A program made the position numbers and the translations under genes. Positions 8,639 through 15,259 of a DNA stretch of 64,000 bases are shown one piece after another. The notes beneath the pieces were generated by a model that saw only the letters and a program-made list of their open reading frames with translations, was not told where the DNA came from and searched no databases. Origin of the DNA: Acidihalobacter aeolianus (GTDB lineage: Bacteria; Pseudomonadota; Gammaproteobacteria; DSM-5130; Acidihalobacteraceae); NCBI RefSeq assembly GCF_001753165.1, contig NZ_CP017448.1, positions 1,444,462-1,508,461 on the forward strand, in the 5' to 3' direction. Every line of letters starts with the position of its first letter. The first letter of the stretch is position 1.

Positions 8639-8724
8639 TTTGAGAAAATGAGCGGTCAGTGTCTCGAAATGACGGATTAATATGTGATATATGCCAACGG
8701 ACTGGTCGGTTAGCACTTTTCTCA
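8639..8724. repeat. Separated half-sites related to the 5871-5902 palindrome
   Basis: TTTGAGAAAATGAG starts at 8639 and GCACTTTTCTCAT ends at 8725. They match the two arms of the inverted repeat at 5871-5902 but are about 66 bp apart. They lie between the IS66 element and the MetF-like gene, in 218 bp that hold no gene. Significance is uncertain. Confidence 0.35.
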
Positions 8725-8784
8725 TATCACGGGAATATCCATAATTCTCAAGTTAACTCTATATCTGCGTTCCTGGAGCCAGAG

Positions 8785-9555
8785 TTAATCTGTGACTAGG
8801 CCGGCTAGATACGCAGCCAGGTCTACCCGAATCGGCATGAAGTAGACATTGCCTTCAAAATCCCGGGCGGCGCGAACGGCCTTGGCGGCAAAGTTTCGGT
8901 TCCATTCCAGGGTGGGTGCGAAGTTCGAGGGAAAGACCACCCGATTCGTCGTTTCCCAGTATGCCCGCGAACGATCCCCCAACACGGGGGCGATTCCCCA
9001 GAATATGTTGTGGCCCTGCAGCATTTCCGCCCAGATGGCCATCAGCCGCAGATCGAAGATCGGTTGCGTGAAGAAGCCGTCGGCCCCGGCATCGAGCTTG
9101 CGGTGTATGGCCGTGAGTTCGTCGCGGAAGCCGAGCCGGTAGGGGTCGAGGGCGGCATACACCCGAACGTTCGGGCAACACTGCTTGAACCGCCGAATGA
9201 CGTCCTCGCTGCTGTTCGGATAGGTTCGGTGGCTCAGGTCGTGGGGCGGATCGCCGCGGATGACGAGGATCTCTTGAAGCCCTGTCGCCAGGATGTCCTC
9301 GGCCATCGGCGGATCGCCGACCGGCGGAATGTCGATGGCCCGGATGTGCGGAATCGAGGCGGGGAGGATGTTCTTGGTGAGCTTGCAGGCCTCCCAGCTA
9401 CGCATCGGGAAGCGGATGAGATCCGGAATGTTGAAGGCGGTTGCCTGCGGCATGACGGAGCGAACCGTCCTCGCATCGTTGAGCAGGTCCTCGGCATTTC
9501 GCGGGATCAGTTCGACTGAAATTCTCATTGAGCCATTGTCCAACGACGCCTTCAC
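8785..9555 (-). CDS. Methylenetetrahydrofolate reductase-like protein
   Basis: The 256-residue protein follows the MetF TIM barrel: an early ISVELIPR strand (the family's conserved Glu), the RGDPP motif that contacts FAD, and FFTQPIFD matching the substrate-binding Gln strand. It is shorter than typical MetF (about 290 residues) and lacks a usual N-terminal EFFPP motif, so it may be a paralogue using another folate or C1 substrate. The longest frame starts at a GTG (9555); an ATG at 9528 directly before ISVELIPR is an equally good start, and neither has a strong ribosome site. It is divergent from the flavodoxin gene; no sigma-54 promoter was seen on its own strand. Confidence 0.75.
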   Translation of the reverse strand: MKASLDNGSMRISVELIPRNAEDLLNDARTVRSVMPQATAFNIPDLIRFPMRSWEACKLTKNILPASIPHIRAIDIPPVGDPPMAEDILATGLQEILVIRGDPPHDLSHRTYPNSSEDVIRRFKQCCPNVRVYAALDPYRLGFRDELTAIHRKLDAGADGFFTQPIFDLRLMAIWAEMLQGHNIFWGIAPVLGDRSRAYWETTNRVVFPSNFAPTLEWNRNFAAKAVRAARDFEGNVYFMPIRVDLAAYLAGLVTD

Positions 9556-9675
9556 GGCGGAGGGGACTACTTTGGTTCGTTTGCCGGTATTGTCAATAGA
9601 TCGGCCGACCGGCTTTACGGGCGTTTCGATTAAGTGGCGATATCCGGAAATCCAGGCCGATCGCTCGGTTCGGTC

Positions 9676-9691
9676 TGTACCAAACCCGACA
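9676..9691 (+). promoter_or_regulatory. NifA-type upstream activator site (TGT-N10-ACA)
   Basis: TGTACCAAACCCGACA fits the NifA consensus exactly. It lies 72 bp upstream of the flavodoxin sigma-54 promoter, a usual distance for a looping enhancer-binding protein. Confidence 0.6.
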
Positions 9692-9762
9692 AATACCCGC
9701 CTTCAAGCCGACGCGCCCCAAAGGCCATCGCAAAAACCTACTTATAAACAATGGTTAACCTC

Positions 9763-9778
9763 TGGTATGGGGTTTGCT
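9763..9778 (+). promoter_or_regulatory. Sigma-54 promoter of the flavodoxin gene
   Basis: TGGTATGGGGTTTGCT has GG (9764-9765) and GC (9776-9777) exactly 10 bases apart. The predicted transcript starts near 9789, leaving a leader of about 100 bases. The AAA+ promoter at 10650 is identical except for one base. Confidence 0.8.
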
Positions 9779-9887
9779 TCGCCCTTCATGTACTCAGACG
9801 ACGTTCGTTTCGGTCAATCGTCCAGCGACGGACGCTGCACAGCCCGGATCGGGAAACGTCCCGTTAGCCCTTGGGAGGCGAAGCACC

Positions 9888-10439
9888 ATGAACAAGATCG
9901 GCATCATTTTCGGTACGGATACCGGGACCACGCGTCTGATCGCCAAGAAGATCGCGAAGAAGCTGGGCGATCTGGCCGACAAGCCGGTGAATATCAACCG
10001 CATCGGCCTCGATGAGCTGATGCAATACGACTTCCTGATTCTCGGCACGCCCACCTACGGCTACGGGCAGCTGCCGGGCAAGGATACGAATATCGCCGAC
10101 GGCAGTTGGGCGGAGATTCTGCCGGAGCTGCAGAAGGCGGATCTCAGCGGCAAGCTGGTGGCGCTCTACGGTCTCGGCAATCGGGACAAGTACGGCGACC
10201 GCTTCGCCGATTCGCTGTTCTACCTCTATGATGCCGTCAAGAACGCCGGCGCGACCGTCATCGGCAGCTGGGGCACGGAGGGGTACGACTACCAGTTCTC
10301 CAAATCCGAGGTGGACGGGCGTTTCGTCGGGCTCGTGATCGATCACAACAGCCAGGGTCTGCTGACGGATCAGCGCATCGACGAGTGGCTGGATCGGATC
10401 ATGCCGCAGTTCGAGCAGCAACTGGCGGCCAGCGCCTGA
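9888..10439 (+). CDS. fldA/nifF: Flavodoxin, probably NifF-type
   Basis: The 183-residue protein is a long-chain flavodoxin. The FMN phosphate loop is GTDTGTTR (residues 9-16), PTYGYGQLPG follows as the first isoalloxazine loop, and GLGNRDKYGDRF as the second. Flavodoxin carries single electrons at low potential. NifJ is its classical reductase and nitrogenase its acceptor in several diazotrophs. The start ATG 9888 has a GGGAGGCG ribosome site. The sigma-54 promoter and NifA-type site upstream support a NifF role. A weak hairpin (about 10459-10489) follows the gene. Confidence 0.92.
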   Translation: MNKIGIIFGTDTGTTRLIAKKIAKKLGDLADKPVNINRIGLDELMQYDFLILGTPTYGYGQLPGKDTNIADGSWAEILPELQKADLSGKLVALYGLGNRDKYGDRFADSLFYLYDAVKNAGATVIGSWGTEGYDYQFSKSEVDGRFVGLVIDHNSQGLLTDQRIDEWLDRIMPQFEQQLAASA

Positions 10440-10501
10440 GACCCCGATCGACGCTGAATGCGCGTGAGGGGCGTCACGGCCTCTCGCGTCGTGGGGATGT
10501 G

Positions 10502-10517
10502 TGTCGACCCACGCACA
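10502..10517 (+). promoter_or_regulatory. NifA-type upstream activator site, distal
   Basis: TGTCGACCCACGCACA matches TGT-N10-ACA. It lies about 133 bp upstream of the sigma-54 promoter of the AAA+ gene. Confidence 0.55.
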
Positions 10518-10562
10518 ACCTTGATCGGCAACGGCGAAGCAGATCCGTGACATGGTTGGGCG

Positions 10563-10578
10563 TGTGTCAAAGCCCACA
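10563..10578 (+). promoter_or_regulatory. NifA-type upstream activator site, proximal
   Basis: TGTGTCAAAGCCCACA matches TGT-N10-ACA. It lies about 72 bp upstream of the sigma-54 promoter, the same spacing as at the flavodoxin gene. Two sites in tandem are common at nif promoters. Confidence 0.6.
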
Positions 10579-10649
10579 ATCTCAGGCGCTCCGACCGACA
10601 TGCCTCAGGTGGCGCCTGAAAAAACCATTCAAAAACAAGCGACAATCAC

Positions 10650-10665
10650 TGGTATGGGCTTTGCT
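10650..10665 (+). promoter_or_regulatory. Sigma-54 promoter of the AAA+ ATPase gene
   Basis: TGGTATGGGCTTTGCT has the required GG-N10-GC spacing (GG 10651-10652, GC 10663-10664). The predicted transcript starts near 10676, about 53 bp before the ATG. Confidence 0.8.
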
Positions 10666-10728
10666 TCGTCCTTTTCCCGTATCCACTGACGAGGGTGCGG
10701 CCGTACCGGCCTGCGACACAATCCAGCG

Positions 10729-12438
10729 ATGAAGCTCCAGCTCGAACGATCCTATGTAGAGGCCATGGTCAGCGCGTTTCCCGACCTGAGTCCGCTGTCC
10801 GAACAGTTGCGCTTCGGCAATCGCGCCGAGGTCGGCATTCATCAGCTTTCGGCGCCCGCGTTGACCTACCTGCACGACCTGTATCGGCAGGCCGGGCCGG
10901 TGGCTTACGGCCGTGCCGCACAGATCGCCACGCTGCGCGAGGCATTCAACGACGATGGGGCCGAGCGCTTCGGCAGCGACGATCTGGAGCAGGTGCTTCC
11001 GGCGCTGGCGCAGTATCTGGTCGACGGCGGCGTGCGCGGCTGGCTGTTCCGCGCGACCAGCTCGGCCAAGCCGCTGGCCTACGTGATCACGCGCCTGGAC
11101 TACACGCCGCCGGGCGACGAGGAAGCCGGGCGCATCCTGCTTGAGCTGAAGGCCAACGCCTACGGCAAGATCGTCACCGAGACGTTGATCATTCGCAACC
11201 GCGACATTGTCGGGCGCACCGTCGCCGAGATCCTGGCCCATCGCGGCTACCTCAAGGAAAGCGCGGAACTGCTGCGCGCCTACGACGAATCCACCGAGCG
11301 CTATTTCGCCTGGCGGGCCGATTACGGCAGGCAGTTCTCGGCGAGCGGCACCGGGTTTTATGCCGAGGACCCGACGGCCAGCCATCGCACCACCGACTGG
11401 ACGCGCAAGGAGACTGTGGTGCTGTCGACCACCGGCAATGCCGCGCGGATGGTCAACGACGAGGAGATCCTCGGCCAGCGCGTCACGGGGTTCGAGGGCT
11501 CGGGCGACATACTGCGCGCCTATCTGCGCAAGGCCGCCAAGAGCATGCGCTACGACGAGAAGGTGGAGAGCCGCATGGAGGCCTCCAACGAGGCCATCCC
11601 CAAGGGCATGTTCACCGAACTGCCCGTGCACGGCTACATCCTCATGTTCCACCTCGAGCTGCACCACCATCTGTGGGTCCACGTCGAGGACATGGAGCCC
11701 TACACCTACCAGCCAGAGCTCAAGGAAAAGCTGATCCTGCCGCGCGAGCAGACCGACCTGATCGACATCCTCACCGCCGAGATGGACGTGTTGATGGACG
11801 ACATCGTCGCGGGCAAGTCCGGCGGCACCACGGTGCTCTGCGCCGGGCCGGCGGGCATGGGCAAGACCCTGACCGCCGAGGTGTACTCGGAAATCATCAA
11901 GCGCCCGCTGTACCGCGTGCACTCGGGCCAGCTCGGGCTGAACGTCGGCGAGATGGAAAAGGCGCTCAAGGAGACGCTGACGCGCGCGCAGCGCTGGGGT
12001 GCGGTGATGCTGATCGACGAGGCCGACGTCTACATCAAGCGGCGCGACGACAATATCGCCGCCAATGCCGTGGTCGGCGTGTTCCTGCGCGTGCTCGAAT
12101 ATTTCAACGGCCTGCTGTTCCTGACCACCAACCGGGTCGACGACATCGACGAGGCGATCATCTCACGCTGCATCGCGATGATCCGCTACCACCCGCCCGA
12201 GGAGAGCGACCGGCGGCGCATCTGGCAGGTGATGACGCGCCAGTTCGAGCTGGACGTCGATGAGGCTCTGCTGGAAACGCTGGTGACCGGTTTTCCCGAG
12301 GCCACCGGGCGGGACATCAAGGGGCTGGCCAAGCTGGTGGCCAAGTTCTGCCAGCACAAACAACTGCCGCCGAACCTGGAGGCTTTCGAACGCTGCGCCA
12401 TGTTCCGCGGCATGGAACTCAGAATCGCCGCCGCTTGA
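10729..12438 (+). CDS. AAA+ ATPase with a large novel N-terminal region, NifA/sigma-54 controlled
   Basis: The 569-residue protein has a C-terminal AAA+ module. It shows Walker A GPAGMGKT (373-380), Walker B VMLIDEAD (D430, E431), sensor 1 at N468 (LTTNRV), a candidate arginine finger at R480 (ISR) and a sensor-2-like GRDIKGL (R528). The first 340 residues carry no motif I recognise. They include a histidine-rich patch (HLELHHHLWVHVED, 308-321), and no membrane segment is visible. Such proteins remodel or unfold partners. The regulatory sites place it with nitrogen fixation; a role in maturing, repairing or protecting nitrogenase is inference only. The 58-residue gene 30 bp downstream is probably its operon partner. 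Confidence 0.85.
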   Translation: MKLQLERSYVEAMVSAFPDLSPLSEQLRFGNRAEVGIHQLSAPALTYLHDLYRQAGPVAYGRAAQIATLREAFNDDGAERFGSDDLEQVLPALAQYLVDGGVRGWLFRATSSAKPLAYVITRLDYTPPGDEEAGRILLELKANAYGKIVTETLIIRNRDIVGRTVAEILAHRGYLKESAELLRAYDESTERYFAWRADYGRQFSASGTGFYAEDPTASHRTTDWTRKETVVLSTTGNAARMVNDEEILGQRVTGFEGSGDILRAYLRKAAKSMRYDEKVESRMEASNEAIPKGMFTELPVHGYILMFHLELHHHLWVHVEDMEPYTYQPELKEKLILPREQTDLIDILTAEMDVLMDDIVAGKSGGTTVLCAGPAGMGKTLTAEVYSEIIKRPLYRVHSGQLGLNVGEMEKALKETLTRAQRWGAVMLIDEADVYIKRRDDNIAANAVVGVFLRVLEYFNGLLFLTTNRVDDIDEAIISRCIAMIRYHPPEESDRRRIWQVMTRQFELDVDEALLETLVTGFPEATGRDIKGLAKLVAKFCQHKQLPPNLEAFERCAMFRGMELRIAAA

Positions 12439-12468
12439 ACGCCGGCGGCCAGACACGGGAGTACCGCA

Positions 12469-12645
12469 ATGGCGGATGTCACCTTCAACGGCATGACCAT
12501 GGAATTCAGCATCGTCGAATTCCAGATGGAAGCCGCTCTCAAGGCCCAGGTCGAGGCTGCAAACCCGGGTTCGAGCGAGCAGGACCTGCTCGACGCCTAT
12601 CTGACGGCGCACAAGGAACACTTCGGCAAGGATTTCCTGCAATAG
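12469..12645 (+). CDS. Small 58-residue protein downstream of the AAA+ ATPase
   Basis: This frame runs from ATG 12469 to TAG 12643-12645 with a CGGGAG ribosome site, 30 bp after the ATPase stop. The product starts MADVTFNGMTMEF and is mostly one or two acidic amphipathic helices (FQMEAALKAQVEAA; DLLDAYLTAHKEHF). It has no cysteines and no signal peptide. Codon use and GC content match its neighbour. It may be a substrate adaptor or subunit of the ATPase; nothing proves that. Confidence 0.7.
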   Translation: MADVTFNGMTMEFSIVEFQMEAALKAQVEAANPGSSEQDLLDAYLTAHKEHFGKDFLQ

Positions 12646-12789
12646 CACGGGCAAGGAGCGGGCGCTTTCCCGCCTGTCTAAGCACGTTTAATGATTGCGT
12701 TGGGCCGGCGTATGGGTATCACAGTGGCCGGGCCACTGGGATTTGATCCCAGCGTCAATCCGTCTGCTCTTAAGGTTAATATGTGTGAT

Positions 12790-12820
12790 CCGCTGGCCTG
12801 CCTGAAGCGCAGGCCAGCGG
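12790..12820. terminator. 12-bp stem hairpin
   Basis: CCGCTGGCCTGC (12790-12801) pairs perfectly with GCAGGCCAGCGG (12809-12820) around a 7-base loop. It lies just downstream of the minus-strand gene at 12837 and between it and the convergent AAA+ operon. No strong T-run follows in either direction. Confidence 0.55.
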
Positions 12821-12836
12821 CGTCATGGGTGCTCAG

Positions 12837-13301
12837 TTACGCCGCGTAGTAGAGCTTGCGCAGTTCGATCACCGTCGGTGCGGTGATCGTCGCGCCGTCC
12901 TTCTGGCGGACGACAATATACATCCCGTCGGCGAAGGTGACCGATTCGCCGGCACCGCCCCAGGCCTTGACGTCGTTCTCCTTGTCCAGCGCCTTGCGGT
13001 AGGCGCCGCCGCTGTAGCTGTTGAAGTCGGCGACCAGACCCGCATGAGGCGGGTTGTTAACCAATCCCCACCATGGCTTGTCCCAGGGATCGAACGACCA
13101 TGTGTCGCCGATCGACTCGGGCGGCAGGGAGCGTTCGGCCAGTCGGCCTTCGATGACAGTATACTGGGTGCGCGCTATGGTCTCGGGTGCGCTGCTTGAG
13201 TTGTGCGACTCGCGGATCTCGAGCACTTCCTCCTGGGTGAATGACTCCATGGCCGGGATGAGCCGGCACCACTCGCCATCGAGCTTGGCATGCTGAAACA
13301 T
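12837..13301 (-). CDS. Unknown 154-residue protein under a sigma-54 promoter
   Basis: I do not recognise this protein. It has 154 residues, is rich in Trp and aromatic residues (DTWSFDPWDKPWWGLV), and has one Cys near the start. It lacks a signal peptide and membrane segments, so it is probably cytoplasmic. ATG 13301 is fixed by a perfect ribosome site (AGGAGG, 6 bases spacing); the open frame further upstream crosses the promoter. A sigma-54-type promoter lies about 50 bp upstream and a 15-bp palindrome covers the likely start of transcription. It is convergent with the AAA+ operon and probably belongs to the same physiological programme. Confidence 0.75.
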   Translation of the reverse strand: MFQHAKLDGEWCRLIPAMESFTQEEVLEIRESHNSSSAPETIARTQYTVIEGRLAERSLPPESIGDTWSFDPWDKPWWGLVNNPPHAGLVADFNSYSGGAYRKALDKENDVKAWGGAGESVTFADGMYIVVRQKDGATITAPTVIELRKLYYAA

Positions 13302-13335
13302 TGTGCCTCCTGTGTTCTCGCAGTGTGTGGGTAAC

Positions 13336-13350
13336 GTGGGTAATACCCAC
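13336..13350. repeat. 15-bp palindrome at the start of the 12837-13301 transcript
   Basis: GTGGGTA and TACCCAC flank one central base. The predicted start of transcription (near 13342) falls inside it. It could be a repressor operator or a hairpin at the very 5' end of the mRNA. A second GTGGGTAA copy precedes it. Confidence 0.5.
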
Positions 13351-13352
13351 CT

Positions 13353-13368
13353 AGCAAGATGTCTACCA
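13353..13368 (-). promoter_or_regulatory. Sigma-54 promoter of the 12837-13301 gene
   Basis: On the minus strand the sequence is TGGTAGACATCTTGCT with GG-N10-GC spacing. No TGT-N10-ACA site was found in the 170 bp upstream, so the enhancer-binding activator is unknown. Confidence 0.65.
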
Positions 13369-13541
13369 ATCACTCGGTCACCGGTGTAAAGGCAGGTTAT
13401 GACCAGGTGAGTTATATCTATGTAACTGTTGTTAAAGGGAAATCCAGGCGACGTCCGTCGCGGCCGGCTCAATGCAATGACTCTCCGGCGCATGGTCGGG
13501 AAACGCACAATCCCTCGACAGGAAAAGCGGGTGGGACACAT

Positions 13542-13565
13542 TGACTTGACCGGTCGGTTAAGTCA
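13542..13565. promoter_or_regulatory. Probable TetR operator upstream of the TetR gene
   Basis: A 24-bp imperfect palindrome has outer arms TGACTT and AAGTCA and a core ACCGGTCGGT. It ends 10 bp before the TetR start codon, a position suited to autorepression. Confidence 0.6.
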
Positions 13566-13575
13566 TGATGCCGCC

Positions 13576-14199
13576 ATGGAATCCTCTGCAAATACCCGCG
13601 AACGGATACTGGTGACGGCGCGCGACCTGATACACGCCCGTAGCTATAACGACGTGGGTGTGGCCGAGATCTGCCAGCAGGCGAATGTGCTCAAGGGCAG
13701 CTTCTACCACTTCTTCCCGAGCAAGCGAGACCTGACGCTGGCGGTGCTCGAGCGCATTCAGGCGGATGCCAAGACGATGCTGCTCGACCGTGCGTTCGAC
13801 CCTGCGGTATCCCCTCTGGAAAGACTGGACCGGCTGGTTGCGGCGACCATCGAGCTGCAACGGGAAAGTGCCGAGACGGTGGGCCATGTGCTGGGTTGTC
13901 CGGTCGGCAATCTGGCCACGGAACTGGCCACCCAGGACGAGCCCATCCGCGTTGCGACCGCCAAGGCCTTCGACGGATTGCAGGCGCGCATCCGCGGCAC
14001 GCTGGAAGAAGCGGGCGATACGCTTTTCGGTGTCGATCTGGATGCCACCGCCCTGGCCATGGTTGCCTATTTCGAGGGTGTACTGATGATGGCCAAGACG
14101 CAGAATAGCCTGGATGTGTTGCGGCGCCTGCTGCCTGCGCTGCGTGACATCCGGGTCACCCTGCCTGCGCAAGTCGCAGGCGCGAAGACCGAACACTGA
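13576..14199 (+). CDS. TetR/AcrR-family transcriptional regulator
   Basis: The 207-residue protein has the family's N-terminal helix-turn-helix (residues 27-53: VGVAEICQQANVLKGSFYHFFPSK) and an all-helical ligand-binding domain with the single Cys in GHVLGCPVGNLATE. That motif is typical of the AcuR/YcdC-like branch sensing electrophiles or oxidants. The ATG at 13576 lies directly after a palindromic operator and is followed downstream by a terminator. It probably represses itself and the AhpD-like gene that follows, in front of which a second operator-like site is found. Confidence 0.88.
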   Translation: MESSANTRERILVTARDLIHARSYNDVGVAEICQQANVLKGSFYHFFPSKRDLTLAVLERIQADAKTMLLDRAFDPAVSPLERLDRLVAATIELQRESAETVGHVLGCPVGNLATELATQDEPIRVATAKAFDGLQARIRGTLEEAGDTLFGVDLDATALAMVAYFEGVLMMAKTQNSLDVLRRLLPALRDIRVTLPAQVAGAKTEH

Positions 14200-14203
14200 G
14201 ATC

Positions 14204-14235
14204 GGGCCCGCACGGTGAGCGCGGGCCTTTTGTTT
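14204..14235 (+). terminator. Rho-independent terminator after the TetR gene
   Basis: GGCCCGC (14205-14211) pairs with GCGGGCC (14221-14227), followed by TTTTGTTT. Confidence 0.75.
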
Positions 14236-14245
14236 GGCCATAAGT

Positions 14246-14261
14246 TTGACTGACTAGTCAA
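14246..14261. promoter_or_regulatory. Probable TetR operator before the AhpD-like gene
   Basis: TTGACT and AGTCAA flank four bases, and TGACTAGTCA inside is a perfect 10-bp palindrome. The TGACT half-site is shared with the operator at 13542-13565. It lies 46 bp before the start codon. Confidence 0.55.
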
Positions 14262-14306
14262 CTTGTCGCCGCCATATGGCTCACCATAACCGGAAAGGAG
14301 ATCGTC

Positions 14307-14855
14307 ATGTCTGAACCCCTGCTCGTGCCCCAGGTCGGACCTCAGGACAAGCCGAAGGTGGACGCCATCTTCGCTGCCGTGGAGGAGCGCATGGGTTTCG
14401 TGCCCGATGCCCTGAAACTCTACAGCCTCAGTCCGGCATTGCTGGAAAGCTTCCTCGGCGTGATCGGTTATTTCAGCACCGAGTCGCCGCTCGGCCCGCG
14501 CCTGGCGGCGATGATCCGCTACCTCGGCTCCTACCGTGCGAACTGCACCTTCTGCATCGACCTCAATGAGGGCTATCTGACCTCGATGGGCCTCGACCTC
14601 GATGACATCCGTCGTGCCCGCGAGGATATCGATGCGGCGCCGCTTGAGCCGAACGAGATGCCATTGCTGCGGCTCGCCATGAAATCGACGAGCATGCCCG
14701 AGACGGTTTCGGCCGCGGATATCGAAGCCTGCCGCACTGCCGGCTGGGACGACCGCGCCATCTTCGAGGCGGTCGTGCATGCGACGAACAATCGCGCGTT
14801 CAATCAGCTGCTCAGCACCTTCAAGGTGGAGCACCAGGGCGCGTACGCCGCCTGA
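14307..14855 (+). CDS. Carboxymuconolactone decarboxylase/AhpD-family protein
   Basis: The 182-residue all-helical protein has the AhpD-type redox pair C80-x-x-C83 (ANCTFCIDLN), and related AhpD proteins act as thiol peroxidase or alkylhydroperoxide reducing partners. A strong ribosome site (AAAGGAG) precedes ATG 14307. The operator-like palindrome and the TetR gene upstream suggest induction by an oxidant or electrophile. The exact substrate is not known. Confidence 0.85.
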   Translation: MSEPLLVPQVGPQDKPKVDAIFAAVEERMGFVPDALKLYSLSPALLESFLGVIGYFSTESPLGPRLAAMIRYLGSYRANCTFCIDLNEGYLTSMGLDLDDIRRAREDIDAAPLEPNEMPLLRLAMKSTSMPETVSAADIEACRTAGWDDRAIFEAVVHATNNRAFNQLLSTFKVEHQGAYAA

Positions 14856-14879
14856 GCATCAGGGCTATGGCCGTCAAAC

Positions 14880-14905
14880 GCCGCCCCGTGGGAGCGCGGG
14901 GCGGC
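14880..14905. terminator. Bidirectional hairpin between AhpD-like and higA genes
   Basis: GCCGCCCCG (14880-14888) pairs with CGGGGCGGC (14897-14905) around an 8-base loop. It lies between two convergent genes; no long T-run is present. Confidence 0.55.
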
Positions 14906-14918
14906 ACATCAAGATCAA

Positions 14919-15206
14919 TCAAGCCGCGCCTTCTTCAAGGGGACGGACGGGCGATTGCTTGTGCTGCATCGCACGCCACAAGTCATAGTTGGCTTGCATC
15001 GATAGCCAGGCACGTGCCGTGCTGACACCCGTTTGTTCCAGGCGTGCCGCCAGGTCGGGGCTGATGCCGGCCTTGCCATTGACCACGCGCGACCAGGCAA
15101 CCCGAGACATGGCCAGCCGCTCGGCCGCTTCGGTTACTGACAGATTCAGTGGAACCAGCACCTCGTCTTTGAGCAATTCTCCGGGGTGTGGCGGATTGTG
15201 CATCAT
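14919..15206 (-). CDS. higA: HigA-family antitoxin (orphan)
   Basis: The 95-residue protein matches HigA: HPGELLKDEVL near the start, an XRE helix-turn-helix (VTEAAERLAMSRVAWSRVVNGKAGIS, 24-49) and the closing ARAWLSMQANYDLW. HigA neutralises the HigB mRNA-cleaving toxin and represses the operon. ATG 15206 has a GAGGTG ribosome site; the next ATG follows at once. The toxin gene normally lies directly upstream, but only its last codons remain here (see the next entry). The protein may now act as a free repressor or protect against toxins of other loci. Confidence 0.85.
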   Translation of the reverse strand: MMHNPPHPGELLKDEVLVPLNLSVTEAAERLAMSRVAWSRVVNGKAGISPDLAARLEQTGVSTARAWLSMQANYDLWRAMQHKQSPVRPLEEGAA

Positions 15207-15217
15207 CGCTTTACACC

Positions 15218-15259
15218 TCAATGATAATCCGGGTAATCAACCAGCTCGACATTCACTGC
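15218..15259 (-). pseudogene. higB: Remnant of the HigB toxin C-terminus
   Basis: Directly before higA the minus strand reads AVNVELVDYPDYH and a stop codon, resembling the usual HigB ending (…VEIVDYH). Upstream of it the sequence is the 3' end of the RND gene, so the rest of higB is gone. The remnant keeps the normal 11-bp gap between the toxin stop and the antitoxin ATG. This identification rests on 13 residues. Confidence 0.5.

Noticed and set aside
8785-9555. Sigma-54 control of the MetF-like gene from the shared divergent region
   Set aside because: No GG-N10-GC element was found on its strand between 9556 and 9660; the sites in this region face the flavodoxin gene.
15218-15256. Short GTG-started frame before higA as a functional leader peptide
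   Set aside because: Its residues match the HigB C-terminus, so a remnant explains it better than a leader.
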